From assembly GCA_004144865.1 (NCBI GenBank), contig SEAY01000024.1, positions 1 to 56,818 on the forward strand: DNA of 56,818 bases, read 5' to 3'. The position numbers and the translations under genes are program-made. Positions 24,373-32,279 of the stretch are shown here, in pieces. Each line of letters begins with the position of its first letter. Within the stretch, counting starts at the first letter, position 1. This DNA is from Comamonadaceae bacterium. Its GTDB lineage: Bacteria > Pseudomonadota > Gammaproteobacteria > Burkholderiales > Burkholderiaceae_C. The notes under the pieces are model-generated. The model worked only from the letters and a program-made list of their open reading frames with translations, was not told where the DNA came from and ran no database searches.

Positions 24373-25190
24373 CTGGCGCCGTCCACCAGGGCCACCAGCA
24401 CGATCATCGCGGCCAGCACCGAGCCCGTCTCGGCCATCTGGAACAGGCCGAGGTGGAAGGCCAGCATCTGTCCGAGGCCACCTGCGCCGACCACGCCCAG
24501 GATGGCGGCGGCGCGGATGTTGTTCTCCCAGCGATACAGCGCGTAGCTCAGGAGCTGCGGCAGCACCTGCGGCAGCGTCGCGTGCAGCAGCACGCGGCCT
24601 TCGGGCACGCCGCGCACGCGCAGCGCGAATGCCGGCCCCGGCGAAGCGTTCTCCAGCGCTTCGGCGAACAGCCGTCCGAGCACGCCGGTCGTATGCAGCG
24701 CCAGTGCGAGCGTGCCGGCGAACGGGCCCAGGCCGGCGGCGATGAGCAGCAGCGCGGCCCACATCAGCTCCGGCACGCTGCGCAGCACGTTGAGCACCAG
24801 CCGCGCGACGCCGCGCCACCGCGCCGGGTCGTCGGCGTGCAGCTGGCTCGCCGGCACGGCGAGCAGCAGCCCCGCCACCACTGCGAGCAAGGTGCCGAGC
24901 AGCGACATCGCCAGCGTCTCCAGCGCTGCCGGCAGCAGCTTGCGCAGGAAGGCAGGTTCGAGGTTGGGCGCGAGCAGTTCGGCGAGGAAGCGCCCCATGC
25001 GCGCGAGGGCCTCCGCCGACAGGAAGCGCGCCCATTGCAGGTCGAGCGACCAGAAGCTCGCCGCCACCAGCGCGAGCACCGCCAGCACGAACCAGCACGC
25101 GCGGCAGCGCGCGTCGAACAGCGGCGGCGGCAGGCGGTACACCTCGTTGGCGGCGCGCCGCGGCCGGGTGCGGTCCACGGGCTGGCTCAT
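24342..25190 (-). CDS. PhnE-type ABC permease, second copy (predicted selenium importer)
   Basis: A 282-residue inner-membrane permease with about six helices. The BPD_transp_1 (MetI-like) core begins near 75, and the cytoplasmic coupling region is RVRGVPEGRVLLHATLPQ near 200-220. It ends with VGAGGLGQML-type sequence shared with PhnE. Its ATG overlaps the stop of the first permease gene (ATGA). With its partner it would form the membrane channel for the PhnD-like receptor at 26843-27700. By family it could be read as a phosphonate permease; the operon with senA makes selenium the better guess. Confidence 0.8.
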   Translation of the reverse strand: MSQPVDRTRPRRAANEVYRLPPPLFDARCRACWFVLAVLALVAASFWSLDLQWARFLSAEALARMGRFLAELLAPNLEPAFLRKLLPAALETLAMSLLGTLLAVVAGLLLAVPASQLHADDPARWRGVARLVLNVLRSVPELMWAALLLIAAGLGPFAGTLALALHTTGVLGRLFAEALENASPGPAFALRVRGVPEGRVLLHATLPQVLPQLLSYALYRWENNIRAAAILGVVGAGGLGQMLAFHLGLFQMAETGSVLAAMIVLVALVDGASYGARRLMAR

Positions 25191-26023
25191 GCGAGCACCC
25201 GGCGCAGCCAGCCGCTCAGGCGGTCGGCGCCCCACACGAGCAGCACGAACACCAGCAGCATGGTGCTGACCTCGCCGCCATTGAACATCTTCATGGAGTT
25301 GTCCATCTGCTGGCCGAGGCCGCCGGCGCCCACGAAGCCGAGCACGGCGGAGGAGCGGATCGCGCACTCCCAGCGGTACACCGTGTAGCTGGTGAGCTCG
25401 CCGGCGTTCTGCGGCAGCAGCCCGTAGAAGAAGGCCTGCACGCGCCCAGCACCGTTGCGCAGCAGCGAGGCGGTGGCATGGGCCTCGCCGCTTTCCAGGA
25501 TCTCGCCGTACACCTTGCCGAGCATGCCGCCGTAGGTGAGCGCGATCGCCAGCACGCCGGCAGTGGGGCCGAGCCCCACCACGCGCACGAAGACCAGCGC
25601 CCACACCAGCTCCGGCACGCTGCGCAGCACCACCATCAGGGCCCGCACCGCAAAGCGCAAGGCCGCGGGCAGCGCACCCATGCGCCCGGCGAGGCCGGAT
25701 ATCGAGAGAGTGCGCACCGAGAGCAGCGTGAGCGGCACTGCGATGACGAAGGCGAGCGCCAGGCCCGCGGTGGCGATCGCCACCGTGCGCCAGGTCTCGC
25801 GGGCGACGAGGGCCAGGAACTCGGCATCCGCGCGCGGCGGCATGAAGCCGGCGAGGAAGGTGAGCGTCGGCTGCAGGCTGGCCGGCTCGAAGAGCGCCCA
25901 GGGGCGGAACTCGGTGGCCACGACCAGCGGCCACAGCAGGACGGCGGCGGCGAGTGTCCACGCCAGGCGGCCGCGCCACGCGGGATCGCGCAGGTGGGGA
26001 TCGGAAGTCAGGACTGCCGCCAC
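25187..26023 (-). CDS. PhnE-type ABC permease, first copy (predicted selenium importer)
   Basis: 278 residues from a GTG four bases after the PhnC-like stop, with GAGG just upstream. About six membrane helices, the MetI-like domain from about 80 (ETWRTVAIATAGLALAFVIA), and the conserved SVPELVWALVFVRVVGLGP and GFVGAGGLGQQMDNSM. Two non-identical PhnE genes in tandem imply a heterodimeric channel. Longer in-frame starts would overlap the ATPase gene extensively. Function as for the other components. Confidence 0.8.
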   Translation of the reverse strand: MAAVLTSDPHLRDPAWRGRLAWTLAAAVLLWPLVVATEFRPWALFEPASLQPTLTFLAGFMPPRADAEFLALVARETWRTVAIATAGLALAFVIAVPLTLLSVRTLSISGLAGRMGALPAALRFAVRALMVVLRSVPELVWALVFVRVVGLGPTAGVLAIALTYGGMLGKVYGEILESGEAHATASLLRNGAGRVQAFFYGLLPQNAGELTSYTVYRWECAIRSSAVLGFVGAGGLGQQMDNSMKMFNGGEVSTMLLVFVLLVWGADRLSGWLRRVLA

Positions 26024-26027
26024 GGCC

Positions 26028-26846
26028 TCAGCGGCAGGTGAGCGCCACGCGCGGCGCGGCGGGTTCCTCGAGCGGGAGCGCGGGCTGCGCGGGCGCTTCC
26101 TGCCCATAGAGGTCCTGCAGCAAGGCAGGCGTGACGCGTTCCGCCGGCAGGTCGAACGCCAGTTGGCCGTCACGCAGCCCGACGATGCGCGGGAAATGCT
26201 GCAAGGCCATCGGCACGTCATGCAGCGTGGCGACGAGCGTGGCACCGCGTTCGCGCGCGGCCTCCGCCAGCGTGGCGATCGCCTGGCCGGCGCGGGCCGG
26301 GTCGAGCGCCGACAGCGGCTCGTCCACCAGCAGCAGGCTGGCTTCGGAGAGCAGCGCGCGCGCCAGGCCCACGCGCTGGCGCTCGCCGCCCGAGAGCCGG
26401 TCGACGCGCGCGAACAGCTTGTCGGACAGGTCGAAGAGTCCCAGGGCCGCGTCGGCCTGCGCGATGCCGGTCGGATACACCAGGCTGCGCAAACTCGCCC
26501 ACAAGCCCTGGTGCGGCAGGCGCCCGGCCAGCACCGCCGTGACGACGCGCTGCCGCGGCGGCAAGGGCGGCACCTGCGGCGCGAGGAACAGGGAGCCCCG
26601 CAGGCGCTGCAGGCCGCGGGGCGGCAGGCTCCACGGGTCCTGCCCGGCTAGCCGCAGGCTGCCCGCCGACGGACGCAGCGCACACGCAAGGACATGCAGG
26701 AGCGTGGTCTTGCCGGCGCCGGAGGGACCGATCACCGCCACCTGCTCGCCCGCCGCGATGTCCAGCGACAGGCCCTGCAGCGCGGCCGAAGCCGAGGCGC
26801 GCGCGGCCGGGTGCCGGCCGGCGATGCCCTCGAGCGCGATCTTCAC
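26028..26846 (-). CDS. PhnC-type ABC ATPase (predicted selenium importer)
   Basis: A 272-residue ATPase. Walker A GPSGAGKTT near residue 40, signature LSGGERQRVGLARAL near 145-160, Walker B LLLVDEPLSALD and switch His in TLHDV. It begins with GTG overlapping the stop of the receptor gene (GTGA) and ends 4 bp before the first permease. Closest in layout to PhnC of phosphonate importers. No C-P lyase or phosphonatase genes accompany it. Confidence 0.87.
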   Translation of the reverse strand: MKIALEGIAGRHPAARASASAALQGLSLDIAAGEQVAVIGPSGAGKTTLLHVLACALRPSAGSLRLAGQDPWSLPPRGLQRLRGSLFLAPQVPPLPPRQRVVTAVLAGRLPHQGLWASLRSLVYPTGIAQADAALGLFDLSDKLFARVDRLSGGERQRVGLARALLSEASLLLVDEPLSALDPARAGQAIATLAEAARERGATLVATLHDVPMALQHFPRIVGLRDGQLAFDLPAERVTPALLQDLYGQEAPAQPALPLEEPAAPRVALTCR

Positions 26847-27700
26847 TTCAGCAGCCCGGCGTTGCGCGCGGCGGCTTCGATGCCCTTGTAGTTCTCCACC
26901 TTCGTCGGCACGAAGCGCGTGGCGCGCTGCAGCTCGAGGATCTGCTTGCCTTCCGGCGTGGAAGCGCCCAGCTCGGTGAAGGCGCGCGCCAGCTTTTCGC
27001 GCTGCGCGGCGGGCATGTCGGCATGCACGCTCCAGTTGTAATCGTAGTAAGTCGGCGTCGTGTAGAAAACGCGCACGCGGCCGGCGTCCACCTTCTTGTC
27101 GGCCACCAGCTTCTCCCACACGGAAATATTGAGGGCGCCCGCGTCCACCTTGCCGGAAGCGACCGCCGCCACGGTGGCGTCATGCGCGCCCGAATAGGCC
27201 ACGCGCTTCAGGTGCTGGTCGGGATCCACGCCGGCGGCCAGCAGGAAGCTGCGCGGCATGAGGTGGCCCGAGGTGCTGGACTGCGAGCCGAAGCTGAGGT
27301 TGCGGCCCTTCAGGTCGGCCAGGCCGCGGATGGAAGGGTCGGTGGTGATGAAGACCGAGCGGAACTTCTCGTCCTCCTCGCGCTGCACCAGCGGCACGAC
27401 CTTGCCGCCGGAGCGCTGGTGGGCCTGCACGAAGGTGAAGCCGCCGAACCAGGCCAGGTCCACCTGCTTGTTCACGAGCGCTTCCACGGCGGCGGCATAG
27501 TCGGTCACGGGCGTGAACTCCACCTTGACGCCGAGCTTGCCCTCCAGGTACTTCGCCAGCGGCGCCGCCTTGCGCGCGAGCTCGGTGGGCGACTCGTCGG
27601 GGATGGCCGTGATGCGGAACACCTGCTGGGCCTGGGCCGCGAAGGCGGCGGTGGCGAGCAGGGCGGCGGCGAACAGGCGCGACAGGGTCTTGTTCTTCAT
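26843..27700 (-). CDS. PhnD-like periplasmic receptor, predicted selenate/selenium binding
   Basis: 285 residues. A signal peptide (KNKTLSRLFAAALLATAAFA, cut after AQA) precedes a PhnD/phosphite-type fold: FRITAIPDESPTELARK, ADLAWFGGFTFVQ-like DLAWFGGFTFVQ, GSQSSTSGHLMPR. This looks like the clade I know as TIGR04553, named putative selenate ABC transporter receptor because it recurs near selD; that assignment is from memory. GGAG lies seven bases before the ATG. The gene starts 25 bp after senA, so receptor, ATPase and both permeases follow senA in one apparent operon. Confidence 0.82.
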   Translation of the reverse strand: MKNKTLSRLFAAALLATAAFAAQAQQVFRITAIPDESPTELARKAAPLAKYLEGKLGVKVEFTPVTDYAAAVEALVNKQVDLAWFGGFTFVQAHQRSGGKVVPLVQREEDEKFRSVFITTDPSIRGLADLKGRNLSFGSQSSTSGHLMPRSFLLAAGVDPDQHLKRVAYSGAHDATVAAVASGKVDAGALNISVWEKLVADKKVDAGRVRVFYTTPTYYDYNWSVHADMPAAQREKLARAFTELGASTPEGKQILELQRATRFVPTKVENYKGIEAAARNAGLLK

Positions 27701-27725
27701 GGGGACGCTCCGGAGGGGACGGGCA

Positions 27726-28991
27726 TTACACCCCAGAAGCCGTGACCGGCGCTGCCGTGCGGACACTGCGAAAGCCTGCGAAGACATCGCTGCGGTGCGG
27801 CTCGAAGAAGTTGCGGTAGCGCGCGTGCGCCAGTGCCGGGGCCGTGGCGTGCGAAGCGCCGCGCAGGACGCGGCGGCTGCCGAACCACGGCTGGGAATAG
27901 TCCCGATACGGGTGCGGCTGGAAGCTGGGGTACGGCAGGAAGACGCTGGCGGTCCATTCCCAGGCGTGGCCCCAGCGGAAGCCGGGCTGCGTGATTGCGG
28001 CGCATTCCCATTCGGCCTCGCTGGGCAGGCGCCGGCCGGCCCAGCGGCACCAGGCTTCCGCTTCGTGCGCGCTCAGGTGCAGCGCCACCTCGCGCGACTG
28101 CAGAGGTTGCCAGGCGCCGCCGCGCAGCTGCTCCCATCCCTGGGGGGCAGGCCGCAAGTGCGCCGGATGGCGCTGCCGCTGGCCGGCCAGCCACACCCGG
28201 CCTTGCGCGGACCACCAGCGCGGATCGGCGTAGCCGCCCTCTTCCACGAAAGGCAGGTAGCGCGCCCAGGTGACGGGCTCTGCATCGATGGCGAAGGCCT
28301 CGACCTCCACCCCGTGCGGGCCGAGCTCGTTGTCGAAGGCGAATCCCTGAACGGGACCTCCCAGACGGACGATCGTGGCGGGCACGTCGATCTCGGCCGG
28401 CGCTTCCACGGTCGCGGGCACCGTGGATTCGCGCAAGGGAATGCCGATGAGCTGGGCGATCATGGCTGCAGCCTCGGCATGCATCTGTTCATGCAGCACC
28501 GCCAGGCGGAAGAAGTACAGCGCGTCGCCGTCCGCATCGGCCGGCAGCGCGTCCAGCAGTTCCAGCGTGCCCTCGAGGGTCGCGCGCAGGTAGGCCAGCG
28601 TTTCGTCCGCGCCGGGCAACGGCAGGTCCCAGCGCGTGCGGTGCTCCACGCGGCTGGAGTCGTACCAGCGGTCCGCTTCGGGGACCCGCGGCGCTGGACG
28701 GGGTGCATTCGGGTCGGCGCGCACGCCCAGCGCCCGCTGCGGATTGCGCGCCAGCCACCATTCCTGGAACCACGCGACATGGCCCCATTCCCAGAGCGGC
28801 GGATTCAACCCCGGCCCCACCGGCAGGCGCGGCAGCGGGCCCAGCGCGGCGCGGAAGTCCTCCGCCAGCGCCAGCGTGCGTTCGCGCGCGGCGAGCAGGG
28901 CCGCCCGCACCGCCCGCGGCGGTCCGTCGCGCAATGCCAGCGCCTCGGCTGGGCCGGCCGCGCTATAAACCGGCGATGTCCCGTTCCTCAT
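27726..28991 (-). CDS. senA: Selenoneine synthase SenA (EgtB-like)
   Basis: 421 residues with the ATG at 28991. A DinB-like N-terminal domain carries a three-residue iron site: H71 in EWGHVAWFQEW and H167/H171 in HEQMHAE. A formylglycine-generating-enzyme-type domain follows (WCRWAGRRLPSEAEWECAA, then GHAWEWTASVF). SenA joins a selenosugar to hercynine with oxygen, and the adjacent senB and selD favour it over ergothioneine EgtB. The start is uncertain: the ATG overlaps senB by 16 bp, and a TTG at 28934 with GAGG upstream would give 402 residues and no overlap. Confidence 0.87.
   Translation of the reverse strand: MRNGTSPVYSAAGPAEALALRDGPPRAVRAALLAARERTLALAEDFRAALGPLPRLPVGPGLNPPLWEWGHVAWFQEWWLARNPQRALGVRADPNAPRPAPRVPEADRWYDSSRVEHRTRWDLPLPGADETLAYLRATLEGTLELLDALPADADGDALYFFRLAVLHEQMHAEAAAMIAQLIGIPLRESTVPATVEAPAEIDVPATIVRLGGPVQGFAFDNELGPHGVEVEAFAIDAEPVTWARYLPFVEEGGYADPRWWSAQGRVWLAGQRQRHPAHLRPAPQGWEQLRGGAWQPLQSREVALHLSAHEAEAWCRWAGRRLPSEAEWECAAITQPGFRWGHAWEWTASVFLPYPSFQPHPYRDYSQPWFGSRRVLRGASHATAPALAHARYRNFFEPHRSDVFAGFRSVRTAAPVTASGV
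28964..28969 (+). promoter_or_regulatory. Possible -10 element for leaderless senB
   Basis: TATAAA stands out in very GC-rich sequence six bases before the senB ATG (28976). Transcription would then start at or next to the A of the ATG, so the senB mRNA may be leaderless. No convincing -35 is seen. Confidence 0.35.
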
Positions 28992-29971
28992 CGGCCGTCA
29001 TCGTAAGCCCCGCACTCGCCGACGCCAACAACGGCAATTGGCGCACGGCCCAGCGCTGGCAGCAGATGCTGGCCCCGCAGCGTCCGGTGCGCATCGTGCG
29101 GGAATGGCCGGACGCGCAAGCGGCGTCCGACGGGGTGATGCTCGCGCTGCACGCCCGGCGTTCGGCCGCCGCGGTGCGCGCCTGGTCCGAGGCGCACCCC
29201 GGCCGGGGGCTTGCCGTGGTGCTGACCGGCACCGATCTCTACCAGGACTTGGCGACCAGCGCGGAGGCGCGCCACTCCGTCGCCGTGGCGCAGCGCCTGG
29301 TGGTGCTGCAGGAACGGGGCGTGGAAGCGCTGGACGCGCCGCTGCGGCCCAAGGCGCGGGTGATCTACCAGTCCGGGCCGGCATGGCCGCCGTTGGCCAA
29401 GCCCCGCGACGGGCTGGGCGCCGTCTCCGTCGGGCACCTGCGCGCCGTGAAGACGCCACAGACGCTGTTCGAAGCCGCCCGCCTGATGCGCGACCGCGCC
29501 GACATCCGCATCACGCACATCGGCGACGGCGGCGGCGAACCGCTGCTGGCGCAGCAGGCCCGCGACACGCAGCGCGATTGCCCCGGCTACGAATGGCTAG
29601 GCGCGCTGCCGCACGACGCCACCCTGCAACGGATCCGCGAAGCGCACGTGTTGGTGCACACCAGCGCCATGGAAGGCGGTGCCCACGTGATCCTGGAGGC
29701 GGTGCGCTGCGGCACGCCCGTGCTGGCCAGCCGCGTGGACGGCAACGTCGGCATGCTCGGCGCGGACTACGAAGGCTATTTCCCGCATGGCGACGCCGCG
29801 GCCCTGGCCCGGCTGCTGCAAGACTGCCGCGCCACGCAGTCCGATAACCCCGCGCCGGGCCTGCTCGACCGGCTGGCCGCACAATGCGCGCTGCGGGCAC
29901 CGCTCTTCGACGCGGATGCCGAGCGCCGCGCGCTGCTGAACCTCCTGCAAGAACTGGAACCCACCCCATGA
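28976..29971 (+). CDS. senB: Selenosugar synthase SenB (glycosyltransferase fold)
   Basis: 331 residues with a GT-B glycosyltransferase look: N-terminal VIVSPALADANNGNWRTAQR, and a C-terminal sugar-nucleotide site with HTSAMEGGAHVILEAVRCGT and PVLASRVDGNVGML. Formerly the TIGR04348 glycosyltransferase family, it was shown for Variovorax to make a selenosugar from selenophosphate and a UDP-sugar. Its stop overlaps the selD ATG (ATGA), and it is divergent from senA. No Shine-Dalgarno precedes the ATG. Confidence 0.88.
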   Translation: MSRSSSAVIVSPALADANNGNWRTAQRWQQMLAPQRPVRIVREWPDAQAASDGVMLALHARRSAAAVRAWSEAHPGRGLAVVLTGTDLYQDLATSAEARHSVAVAQRLVVLQERGVEALDAPLRPKARVIYQSGPAWPPLAKPRDGLGAVSVGHLRAVKTPQTLFEAARLMRDRADIRITHIGDGGGEPLLAQQARDTQRDCPGYEWLGALPHDATLQRIREAHVLVHTSAMEGGAHVILEAVRCGTPVLASRVDGNVGMLGADYEGYFPHGDAAALARLLQDCRATQSDNPAPGLLDRLAAQCALRAPLFDADAERRALLNLLQELEPTP

Positions 29972-31035
29972 ACGCCGCCCTGTCCCCCTCGGCCGCCGAG
30001 CCGCGCCTGACCTCCCTCTCGCACGGTGGCGGCTGCGGCTGCAAGATCGCCCCCGGCGTCCTGTCCGAGATCCTCAAGGGCACCGCGCGCCTGCCCATGC
30101 CGCCCGAGCTGCTGGTGGGCATCGAGACGGCCGACGACGCGGCGGTCTACCAGCTCAACGACGAGCAGGCGCTGATCGCCACCACCGACTTCTTCACGCC
30201 GATCGTGGACGATCCGTTCGACTTCGGCCGCATCGCCGCCACCAACGCGATCTCCGACGTCTATGCCATGGGCGGCAAGCCCATCATGGCGCTGGCGCTC
30301 GTGGGCATGCCGATCAGCGTGCTGTCCACCGCCACCATCGGCCGCATCCTCGAGGGTGGCGAGTCGGTCTGCAAGGCAGCCGGCATCCCGATCGCCGGCG
30401 GCCACACCATCGACTCGGTCGAGCCGATCTACGGGCTGGTGGCCCTGGGCCTCGTGCATCCCAAGCGCGTGAAGCGCAACGCCGACGCGCGCGCCGGCGA
30501 CGTGCTGGTGCTGGGCAAGCCGCTGGGCGTGGGCGTGCTGTCCGCGGCGCTGAAGAAGGAGCAGCTCGACGCCGCCGGCTACGAACGCATGATCGCCACC
30601 ACCACGCGGCTGAACACGCCCGGCCCGGAGCTGGCCGCCCTGGAAGGCGTGCACGCGCTCACCGACGTGACCGGCTTCGGCCTCGCGGGCCACGCGCTGG
30701 AACTGGCGCGCGGCGCGAACCTGTCGCTCGACATCGACTGGAAGCGGGTGCCGGTGCTCGAAGGCGTGCGTGACATGGCGCGCGCGGGACTGGTGACGGG
30801 CGCCTCCGGCCGCAACTGGGCCGGCTACGGCGCGGACGTGGCGCTGCCCGCGGGCTTCGCGGAAGCGGAGCGCGCACTGCTCACCGACCCGCAGACCAGC
30901 GGCGGGCTGCTGGTTTCGTGCACGCCGGAAAGCGTGGACCAGGTGCTGGAGGTGTTCCGCCGGCATGGGTTCGGGCAGGCGGCGGTGATTGGAGAGGCGC
31001 GGGCGGCAGGCGCTTCGCGGCTGACCGTCCGGTAG
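29968..31035 (+). CDS. selD: Selenophosphate synthetase SelD/SenC
   Basis: 355 residues; makes selenophosphate from selenide and ATP. The active-site loop HGGGCGCKIAP has Cys at 23 (not selenocysteine) and K26, matching C17 and K20 of E. coli SelD. Further conserved stretches are TTDFFTPIVDDPFDFGRIAA, AGGHTIDSVEP and LLTDPQTSGGLL. It overlaps senB by four bases, so the selenosugar donor is probably supplied locally. It may also serve selenocysteine or selenouridine pathways, whose genes are not in the window. Confidence 0.95.
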   Translation: MNAALSPSAAEPRLTSLSHGGGCGCKIAPGVLSEILKGTARLPMPPELLVGIETADDAAVYQLNDEQALIATTDFFTPIVDDPFDFGRIAATNAISDVYAMGGKPIMALALVGMPISVLSTATIGRILEGGESVCKAAGIPIAGGHTIDSVEPIYGLVALGLVHPKRVKRNADARAGDVLVLGKPLGVGVLSAALKKEQLDAAGYERMIATTTRLNTPGPELAALEGVHALTDVTGFGLAGHALELARGANLSLDIDWKRVPVLEGVRDMARAGLVTGASGRNWAGYGADVALPAGFAEAERALLTDPQTSGGLLVSCTPESVDQVLEVFRRHGFGQAAVIGEARAAGASRLTVR

Positions 31036-31040
31036 CCTGC

Positions 31041-31112
31041 AGGCTGGGTTTCGCGGAGCGAACCCCAGCGTCCTTGGCGCATCGCTGGGGTCGGCTGCGC
31101 CGAACCCAGCCT
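31041..31112. repeat. AGGCTGGGTT/AACCCAGCCT inverted repeat, copy 1
   Basis: This starts AGGCTGGGTTTCG and ends CGAACCCAGCCT, with an inner pair CGAACCCCAGCG / CGCTGGGGTCGG. A second copy with the same outer arms lies at 35001-35075. It directly follows selD. Confidence 0.7.
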
Positions 31113-31129
31113 ACGGATCATGGTTCCGT

Positions 31130-31228
31130 CGTCCCCGCGGAGGCGGGGACCCAGGGCATCGAGGCGCCGCAATGCGGCGCCTTCTGTTTTTTGGACGCCC
31201 TGGATTCCCGCCTCCGCGGGAATGACGT
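31130..31228. repeat. REP-like palindromic pair flanking a terminator
   Basis: The left unit CGTCCCCGCGGAGGCGGGGA with CCCAGGGC and the right unit GCCCTGGATTCCCGCC with TCCGCGGGAATGACG are inverted copies. Related elements lie at 45674-45770, in paaD and, more distantly, at 16427-16504. The right end touches the stop codon of the enoyl-CoA hydratase gene. Confidence 0.75.
31163..31192. terminator. Rho-independent terminator after senB-selD
   Basis: GGCGCCGC-AAT-GCGGCGCC is an 8-bp perfect stem, followed on the + strand by TTCTGTTTTTT. It is a strong intrinsic terminator for the senB-selD transcript, nested inside the palindromic pair. Confidence 0.8.
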
Positions 31229-32031
31229 CAGCGGAACACCGCTGGCCGGTTCTCCAAGGCCGCCTGCACCGCCTCCCGCTGGTTCGCGCTGCCGATCAGG
31301 CGCTGCTGCTCGAAGGCCTCGGCCACCAGCACGCGCGCCGCGTCCACCGGACTGGCCGTGTTGAACATCCGCTTCGCGGCGCGCACCGCGTCCGGGTTGC
31401 TGGCGGCGATCTGCCGCGCCATCGCGCGCGCATCGCCCAGCGGATCCTCGCTGACGCGCGTGGCCAGCCCCAGCTGCACGGCCTCGGTGCCCGAGACGAG
31501 GCGGCCCGTGAAGGTCAGCTCCCGCGCCACGTCCGGCCGCACCAGATCCGTCAGCAGCACGCACCCTGCCATGTCGGGCACGAGCCCCCAGCGGATCTCC
31601 ATCACCGACAGCTTCGCTTCGGGATGCACGCAGCGCACGTCCGCCCCAAGCGCGATCTGCAGCCCGCCGCCGAACGCGACGCCCTGCAACGCAGCGATGA
31701 CGGGCACGGGCAGCTCCCGCCAGCCCCACGCCACCTCCTGCCACGCGTTGGCCAGCCCATGGGTGCGCGGCACGAGGTCACCGATGCCGGCCGCGCCCTG
31801 GGGGTCGGCGATGCCCTGCAGGCTGGACTTGTCCAGGCCGGCGCAGAACGCGCGGCCCTCGCCGTGCAGGACCACCGCCCGCACGCGGGCATCCGCGCGC
31901 ACCTGCGCGATCGCCGCCCGGATCGCGGCGAACATCTCCGGGTCGAGCGCATTCATCTTGTCTGCGCGCACCAGGGCCACCTCGGCCACGCCCTGCGCAT
32001 CCACCGTCACCCGCACGCGTTCTTCCGCCAT
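31228..32031 (-). CDS. Enoyl-CoA hydratase/isomerase (crotonase) family protein
   Basis: 267 residues. Crotonase fold with the CoA/oxyanion motifs AFCAGLDKSSL near 65-75 and LQGVAFGGGLQIALGADVR near 115-135, then EAKLSVMEIRWGLVPDMAG carrying the catalytic acidic region. The ATG at 32031 has GGAGA four bases upstream; further upstream codons are not protein-like. Divergent from livG by 248 bp. The acyl-CoA substrate cannot be told. Confidence 0.88.
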   Translation of the reverse strand: MAEERVRVTVDAQGVAEVALVRADKMNALDPEMFAAIRAAIAQVRADARVRAVVLHGEGRAFCAGLDKSSLQGIADPQGAAGIGDLVPRTHGLANAWQEVAWGWRELPVPVIAALQGVAFGGGLQIALGADVRCVHPEAKLSVMEIRWGLVPDMAGCVLLTDLVRPDVARELTFTGRLVSGTEAVQLGLATRVSEDPLGDARAMARQIAASNPDAVRAAKRMFNTASPVDAARVLVAEAFEQQRLIGSANQREAVQAALENRPAVFR

Positions 32032-32279
32032 CGCATCTCCTGCCGTTCGCCGCATTGTGCGCGAGTCAGGCTTCTGACAGCCTGGGGCCGCTTCCCTGCT
32101 CTTCATTTCATAGCAACGCGGCCATCGCACAGGCCCGGCCAACCAGGGCAGCGCATCTCCTTGCGGGTTTTCACTGTCCAGCCCGCAAAACTACTTAGGG
32201 TCTAACCCCCTTTCTGCGCTGCAGCACGCCCACCACCATTGGCGCCCGTACCCGGGCCGGCTGCCCGCTGGAGGAGACT
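32032..32279. promoter_or_regulatory. Divergent spacer of ECH gene and liv operon
   Basis: 248 bp without a gene. An AT-richer patch at about 32185-32215 carries ACTTAGGGTCTAACCCCCTT, in which GGGT-CTA-ACCC is a small inverted repeat and a possible operator or promoter for the liv genes. Nothing else is recognisable. Confidence 0.3.

Noticed and set aside
24342..27700. Phosphonate importer as the function of the PhnDCEE-like genes
   Set aside because: No C-P lyase, phosphonatase or Pho-type site is near, and the genes follow senA in one apparent operon; a selenium role fits better, though phosphite or phosphonate is not excluded experimentally.
27726..28991. Ergothioneine synthase EgtB
   Set aside because: SenA and EgtB share domains, but direct neighbours senB and selD and the absence of egt genes favour selenoneine synthase.
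29968..31035. Selenocysteine in SelD
   Set aside because: The active-site codon is an ordinary Cys codon and the frame has no internal TGA.
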